From Serpentinimonas barnesii (GTDB lineage: Bacteria > Pseudomonadota > Gammaproteobacteria > Burkholderiales > Burkholderiaceae_C), in the NCBI RefSeq assembly GCF_000696225.1, contig NZ_BAWN01000030.1, forward strand, positions 1 through 37,375: a stretch of 37,375 bases of DNA. Direction: 5' to 3'. The translations under genes and the position numbers were made by a program. Shown here piece after piece: positions 35,843-37,375 of the stretch. The stretch's first letter is position 1. Each line of letters opens with the position of its first letter. The notes under the pieces were generated by a model that was not told where the DNA came from, ran no database searches, and saw only the letters and a program-made list of their open reading frames with translations.

Positions 35843-37312
35843 ATGAACGCCCACACCGACCCCGCCCCTTCACGCAGCAGCGACGACTACGTCAGCCTCA
35901 TCACCACCCCGGTGCGCAGCCTGCTCAAGCGCGCCCCTGTAACCCTGCCGCCCCAGACCCCGATCATTGAAGCGGCGCGGCTGATGCGCGAGCACCGCAT
36001 CTCCTCGGTGCTGATCGTGCAAGACGGGGCCCTGTTTGGCCTCATCACCGACCGCGACCTGCGCAACCGCGTGGTGGCGGCCGGGCTCGACACCTCACGC
36101 CCGATCTTTGAGATCGCCACCTTGGCTCCGCTGACGATCAGCGTGCAGCAGCACGCCTTCGACGCCTTGCTGCTGATGGCGCGCCACAACATCCACCACG
36201 TGCCGGTGCTCGACGGCGCGGCGGTGGTCGGCATGATCAGCAGCTCGGACCTGAGCGAGCGCCAGAGCAATTCGGCGGTCTATCTGGCTGGGGCCATTTA
36301 CAACCAGGACTCGGTGCAGGCGCTGGTGCAGACCAGTGCGCGCATCAAACAGTTGCAGCAAAGCCTGGCCGCTGCCGAAGCCAGCGCCTACAGCACCGGC
36401 CACATCGTGAGCGCCATCACCGACGCCCTGACCGCGCGGCTGCTGCAACTGGGTGAGCTGCAATTTGGCCCGCCGCCTGTGGACTACGCTTGGGTGGCCG
36501 CGGGCTCGCAAGGGCGCAACGAGCAGACCGCCAAATCGGACCAAGACAACTGCATGGTGCTCGACGACGGCTACGAGCCCGAGCGCCACGGCGAGTATTT
36601 TCGCCAACTGTCGCGCTTCGTGTGCGACGGGCTCGACGCCTGTGGCTATGTGCACTGCCCGGGCGAAATGATGGCCATGACCGAGCAATGGCGCCAGCCG
36701 CTGCAGCAATGGCGCCAGTATTTCTACCGCTGGATCGAGTTTCCCGAGCCCGAGGCCCTGATGCTCACCGGCGTCTTTTTTGATCAGCGCTTTGTCTATG
36801 GCAAGGCCGATCTCTTCGCCACCCTGCGCACCGAGGTGGTGCAGCGCACCCAAGGCAACAAGTCCTTTCTGGTGAACCTGGCCGGCAACGCGCTGCAACG
36901 CCAGCCGCCGCTGAACTGGCTCGGCAACATCACGTTAATTAAGGGCGGGGTGCACGAGGGCTCTGTGGACCTGAAAATGCAGGGCATCGTCCCGATCACC
37001 GACATGGCGCGCTTTTACGCGCTGGCGGCCGGCTCAGCGGCCGTCAACACCCGCGACCGGCTGGAAATCGCCGCCGACAGCGGGGCCGTCACGGCGCAGC
37101 AGGTGCGCGACCTGATCGACGCGCTCGAATTCTTGGGTACGCTGCGGCTGCAGCACCAGGCGCAGCGCATGTCGGAAGGCCACGCGGCCGACAACTACCT
37201 GCGCCCCGATGCGCTCTCCAACCTCGAGCGCGGGCACCTGAAAAACGCCTTTGCCGTGGTGAAAAGCGTGCAAGGCTCGCTGGCACGGCTGTACCCGGTC
37301 AATCAGCTCTGA
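35843..37312 (+). CDS. CBS-pair / DUF294 putative nucleotidyltransferase
   Basis: This 489-residue protein has two CBS motifs at ~22-135 (PVTLPPQTPIIEAARLMREHRISSVLIV and ISVQQHAFDALLLMARHNIHHVPVLD), a DUF294 nucleotidyltransferase domain with the GSxGRxExxxxSDxD pattern (GSQGRNEQTAKSDQDN, ~224-239), and a DUF294 C-terminal helical domain. Many relatives also carry an N-terminal cyclic-nucleotide-binding domain; it is absent here. CBS pairs often bind adenylates, so regulation by nucleotides is plausible, but the substrate is unknown. The ATG at 35843 was chosen over a GTG at 35810. Such genes often lie near ActP-type symporters, as here 5 kb away. Confidence 0.88.
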   Translation: MNAHTDPAPSRSSDDYVSLITTPVRSLLKRAPVTLPPQTPIIEAARLMREHRISSVLIVQDGALFGLITDRDLRNRVVAAGLDTSRPIFEIATLAPLTISVQQHAFDALLLMARHNIHHVPVLDGAAVVGMISSSDLSERQSNSAVYLAGAIYNQDSVQALVQTSARIKQLQQSLAAAEASAYSTGHIVSAITDALTARLLQLGELQFGPPPVDYAWVAAGSQGRNEQTAKSDQDNCMVLDDGYEPERHGEYFRQLSRFVCDGLDACGYVHCPGEMMAMTEQWRQPLQQWRQYFYRWIEFPEPEALMLTGVFFDQRFVYGKADLFATLRTEVVQRTQGNKSFLVNLAGNALQRQPPLNWLGNITLIKGGVHEGSVDLKMQGIVPITDMARFYALAAGSAAVNTRDRLEIAADSGAVTAQQVRDLIDALEFLGTLRLQHQAQRMSEGHAADNYLRPDALSNLERGHLKNAFAVVKSVQGSLARLYPVNQL

Positions 37313-37337
37313 TCGCTGCGCTGGCGGCGGGCGAAAA

Positions 37338-37360
37338 AAAACCCGCCATTGGCGGGTTTT
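37338..37360. terminator. Strong bidirectional rho-independent terminator
   Basis: CCCGCC and GGCGGG pair around a 3-base loop. The stem is flanked by a run of eight A on the left and TTTTT on the right, so it works in either direction. It ends the DUF294 gene 26 bases after the stop and may also serve a gene beyond the window. Confidence 0.88.
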
Positions 37361-37375
37361 TAAAGAACCCACCTT

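Overview
The window is about 37 kb of dense, GC-rich chromosome with roughly 28 genes. It has no tRNA, rRNA, CRISPR array, prophage or insertion sequence that I can see. Gene content and order point to a betaproteobacterium of the order Burkholderiales, probably Comamonadaceae (inference). The clues are a ubiE - Tim44-like - ubiJ - ubiB cluster, a giant DUF3683/FAD/Fe-S dehydrogenase, hemA-prfA-prmC, divergent suhB and trmJ-cysE, divergent pmbA and yjgA(darP), and divergent ppsA and ppsR. Nearly everything is core metabolism or translation.

Layout. Positions 1-4502 (minus): ubiE, a Tim44-like membrane protein, ubiJ, ubiB and a truncated FmdB-type zinc ribbon gene form a ubiquinone-biosynthesis cluster. 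4550-9419 (minus): a HIT-family protein translationally coupled to a 1329-residue FAD/Fe-S oxidoreductase, then a small membrane protein. 9575-12896 (plus): hemA-prfA-prmC, joined by 4-base GTGA overlaps. 12932-14446 (minus): two-domain PPK2 (polyphosphate:AMP phosphotransferase). 14497-16314 (plus): rpsU with a structured leader and its own terminator, yqeY, murI. 16323-19072: pmbA (minus) and yjgA-mog (plus) diverge from a 21-base gap. 19025-19186: a perfect 81-base tandem duplication that forms the C-terminus of mog. 19197-21806: cysE and trmJ (minus), suhB (plus). 21930-24021 (plus): a cyclic-di-GMP pair, an EAL phosphodiesterase overlapping a PAS-PAS-GGDEF cyclase gene that is split by a frameshift. 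24310-29244 (plus): mutS, a PCMT-like methyltransferase, a TolC-family outer membrane protein. 29311-37312: an ActP-like symporter (minus, low GC), ppsA (minus) divergent from ppsR (plus), a lytic transglycosylase (minus), and a CBS/DUF294 nucleotidyltransferase protein (plus) ending in a strong terminator.

Functional themes are quinone and heme synthesis for respiration, translation termination (RF1, its methylase, heme entry), carboxylate uptake and gluconeogenesis (symporter, PEP synthase and its regulatory kinase/phosphotransferase), cell-wall precursor supply and turnover, and second-messenger signalling.

I found no clear new multi-gene system. The best leads are the broken sensor-cyclase beside its phosphodiesterase, the tandem repeat captured by mog, the 21-base pmbA/darP gap with overlapping -10 elements, a recurring pattern of -10 boxes 6-10 bases from start codons without Shine-Dalgarno sequences, and the rpsU leader hairpins. 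Coordinates and motifs were read by eye; no database search was run.
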